From positions 1 to 20,072 of the forward strand of contig JAYMTF010002013.1 of NCBI GenBank assembly GCA_036897485.1: a stretch of DNA of 20,072 nt, given 5' to 3'. Positions 18,110 through 20,072 of this stretch are shown here, one piece after another. Source of the stretch: Pelargonium nanum (taxonomy: Eukaryota; Streptophyta; Magnoliopsida; Geraniales; Geraniaceae). A program made the position numbers and the translations under genes. Position 1 is the stretch's first letter, and every line of letters begins with the position of its first letter. The notes beneath the pieces were generated by a model. That model was not told the DNA's origin, made no database searches, and saw nothing but the letters and a program-made list of their open reading frames with translations.

Positions 18110-18660
18110 CTTTTTCCTAAAGAAAATGATTACTCATGATACCATCGGTGATTTTTGAAAAATAAAATCAGCACAAACACAGACACCATAACAACAATTC
18201 AAATATTGATAAAACAAAGGAGATCCGTTACAACAACCGACCATCAATTGAAAAAAAAAACACAAACTTTCAAACATTAGCATCCATGCTCATTCATCTC
18301 TTTTTGGACTTGAGACAACTGCTCAGCCAGCTATTGGAATGTAACTAAGTAAGAGTTCAGTCCATAATTTGTATGTCGGGATAGCTATATGGATGGTCGG
18401 GTTTTCAAAATCTCTATAAGTAACACAAGGCGATGTCGATTTGTATGTCGGAATAGTTTACAGAGATTTTCCAAACATTACTACAATGGTTGAGGTAGAG
18501 AGGTACCCTTGGGTGTTAGGGTGAGTTGTTGTCTAGGGGAGTACTAGAGATCTTGACATCTTGTCTTTGGTGATTAGTGAAACCCATGTACTTGCCCAAA
18601 ATTCAAAGTTCAACAATTTCTGTTTTAGCCCCACAAAATCAATTAAAAGATAATAAGAAA
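18110..18660. other. Spacer; possible terminal coding exon on the - strand
   Basis: Mostly non-coding. On the - strand, bases of about 18337-18283 read LAEQLSQVQKEMNEHGC then stop, preceded by TTCCAATAG, a possible splice acceptor. This could be the last exon of a coiled-coil or transposase-type protein, but no partner exon was found. A direct repeat TTTGTATGTCGGGATAG / TTTGTATGTCGGAATAG lies at 18368-18384 and 18440-18456. Confidence 0.35.
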
Positions 18661-19334
18661 TTATGTTTACTTTTTTTTTTATCCTTTTTTTTCTTCATAT
18701 TTTTCATTTATTGGATGTTTCAAACGCCGTAAAATTCAAATCTTTGATGTTTTGGCGCCGAATACCTCAAATTTTAGAAAATTCTGAAAAATTGGGTAGA
18801 TCTAACTCTAACCTAAACTTGAGAAATTGTACTCCAAAAAAAAGAATTATTTTTTTCAGAGAACCCAGAACATTGAACACAACACAAACACTATAAGAAA
18901 ACAGTTTTTGAAGATGAAGAGAAGATTTTTGGACCGATCCCATGAGATTAAACCTTGATGGAGGTTGAACTCTATCATTTTTATTTTTAACGGATTCCAT
19001 CAATCAATTCAACGTAATGAGATTTGCTGGAATAAAATTGATGAATTTTGGAGTTTGTTGGACTGTTTTTGATACGTATGTACCTTTCAAGAACAAAGTG
19101 AAGTTAAGGGACCCGAATAAAATAAATGGTATAACTTCGAGACTAATTTGAGCATTATTCATTCCTTAAGTTTCTTTAGCCTTAGTCTATCCATGCTACT
19201 TGCCTCCTTATATCCGTTTTTCTTTTGTCTGAGACACCCGAGTGGTCCTTTGGTTTTAAAAAAAAAGGTTTCATGCGACTCAATTAATTCTTAGGAAGGA
19301 TGTCTTTAGTCCCCATCACCTCCTTGTGCATAAG
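18661..19334. other. AT-rich spacer, no gene seen
   Basis: Overlapping open frames on both strands around 18663-19003 show no recognisable domain or codon pattern. Nothing else is supported. Confidence 0.5.
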
Positions 19335-19442
19335 CTTTTACATTCAAACACACGCCAATAGATGTTTGTAACCAAATCATTCAATATATGTGATGACTAG
19401 TTTTTACTTCAAACACGCGTCAATAAATGTTTGTAATTAGAT
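19335..19442 (+). repeat. Imperfect direct repeat, spacing about 65 bp
   Basis: CAAACACACGCCAATAGATG followed by TTTGTA (19345-19370) recurs as CAAACACGCGTCAATAAATG plus TTTGTA (about 19410-19435), both preceded by TTTTAC. The copies have diverged at several positions. Confidence 0.8.
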
Positions 19443-19667
19443 TAAGTGCTTGTTTGTTAGCTCTAGTTGTTCCTTAAAGGAGGTGTGGCATCAGAATGAT
19501 TTGAAAGAAACAAGTGTCATGTGAGATCAAAATTGTTTGGTAAAAAAAAAACAATATTTGCTCCTTAAAGTAGCAAAAGTTGAATGGGAAACAGACTGTA
19601 AGGAGCTCAAACGGTCGACCATAGTTGTGGTTTTGGTTGACTAATTATAAACTATTTTAATTTAAAA

Positions 19668-20072
19668 CTAGTATGCATCCCGTGCGATGCACGGGTAGTA
19701 AGAATTTAAAGTAAAAAATAACATTAATTTGAATTTGAATTACATTTGATATTTTATTTTATATATTTATTCAAAAAATAAAATAAAATTCAAGCAAAAT
19801 TATATTAACACAAAAGTATATTTTAGGTTTGATATAATAATTTTTTACCAAAATAATGTTATTTTCAATTAATTTTCATTTAACAAATGTTCAAATTTAA
19901 AATTCATATATTCATAAGTCAATATAGCTATCTATTAGGGTTAATTCACACAAATAAAACTTTACACTTACATTTAGGTAAAACAACAATAATTTTTTTA
20001 ATGATATAATAAAAATATAAGTTCAACATATCGTCTTTGAATTCAAGATAATATCACCTTCCATTGAGTTTT
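19668..20072 (-). mobile_element. Helitron 3' terminus (body continues beyond the window)
   Basis: Read on the - strand, CCCGTGC-ATC-GCACGGG (19695-19679) is a perfect 7-bp hairpin, followed after seven bases by CTAG (19671-19668) and then T. A hairpin shortly before a terminal CTRR and a T in the host flank is the signature of a Helitron 3' end. The element would extend rightward through very AT-rich sequence to beyond 20072. No Rep/helicase coding is visible, so if it is a Helitron this part is non-autonomous. Its 5' TC end is outside the window. Confidence 0.6.

Noticed and set aside
1..20072. CRISPR array, prokaryotic operon, integron or phage-like system
   Set aside because: No regularly spaced identical repeats, Shine-Dalgarno-linked gene strings or phage proteins were seen. 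All real genes are intron-bearing plant genes.

Overview
This window is nuclear DNA of a flowering plant, most likely a eudicot. It is AT-rich, its genes are broken into short exons by GT-AG introns, and it carries decayed plant retroelements, MITEs and a Helitron end. I cannot name the species. There is no bacterial, organellar or viral gene organisation.

Three protein-coding genes can be assembled exon by exon. (1) On the + strand, bases 403-4284 hold the last nine exons of a plastid-type C-terminal processing peptidase (CtpA family), with part of the PDZ domain, the Ser/Lys dyad and the stop codon; its 5' exons lie outside the window. (2) On the + strand, bases 8477-10592 hold a complete four-exon gene for a secreted, Thr/Pro-rich X8 (CBM43) protein with a C-terminal tail like a GPI-anchor signal, of the plasmodesmal callose-binding or endo-beta-1,3-glucanase-like class. 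(3) On the - strand, bases 14692-12351 hold a complete six-exon gene for a COR413 chloroplast inner-envelope protein of 222 residues. Genes 2 and 3 converge on a gap of about 1.76 kb. The three genes are not an obvious functional unit.

Between and around the genes: 4285-6050 is largely featureless spacer. 6180-7346 is a decayed LINE-like 3' end with a W-x-x-R-N linker and an RNase H domain interrupted by stops. 7412-7525 looks like a very small tRNA-derived SINE between perfect 18-bp direct repeats. The second COR413 intron carries a clean 181-bp Tourist-type MITE with TTA target duplications.

The right third (14.9-20.1 kb) is a gene-free mobile-element area. It holds two related fold-back elements in opposite orientations (one beside the COR413 promoter), an LTR-like GC-rich piece with a TATA box, a 257-bp CAGGGGCGG-type element sitting inside one copy of a tandem duplication so that the other copy shows the empty site, a second decayed RNase H remnant, and a Helitron 3' terminus at 19668 whose body runs off the window.

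I found no convincing undescribed multi-gene system. The items most worth checking are the SINE-like unit, the fold-back family beside the COR413 promoter, the in-frame microexon holding the CtpA catalytic serine, and the two upstream ORFs ahead of the X8 gene.
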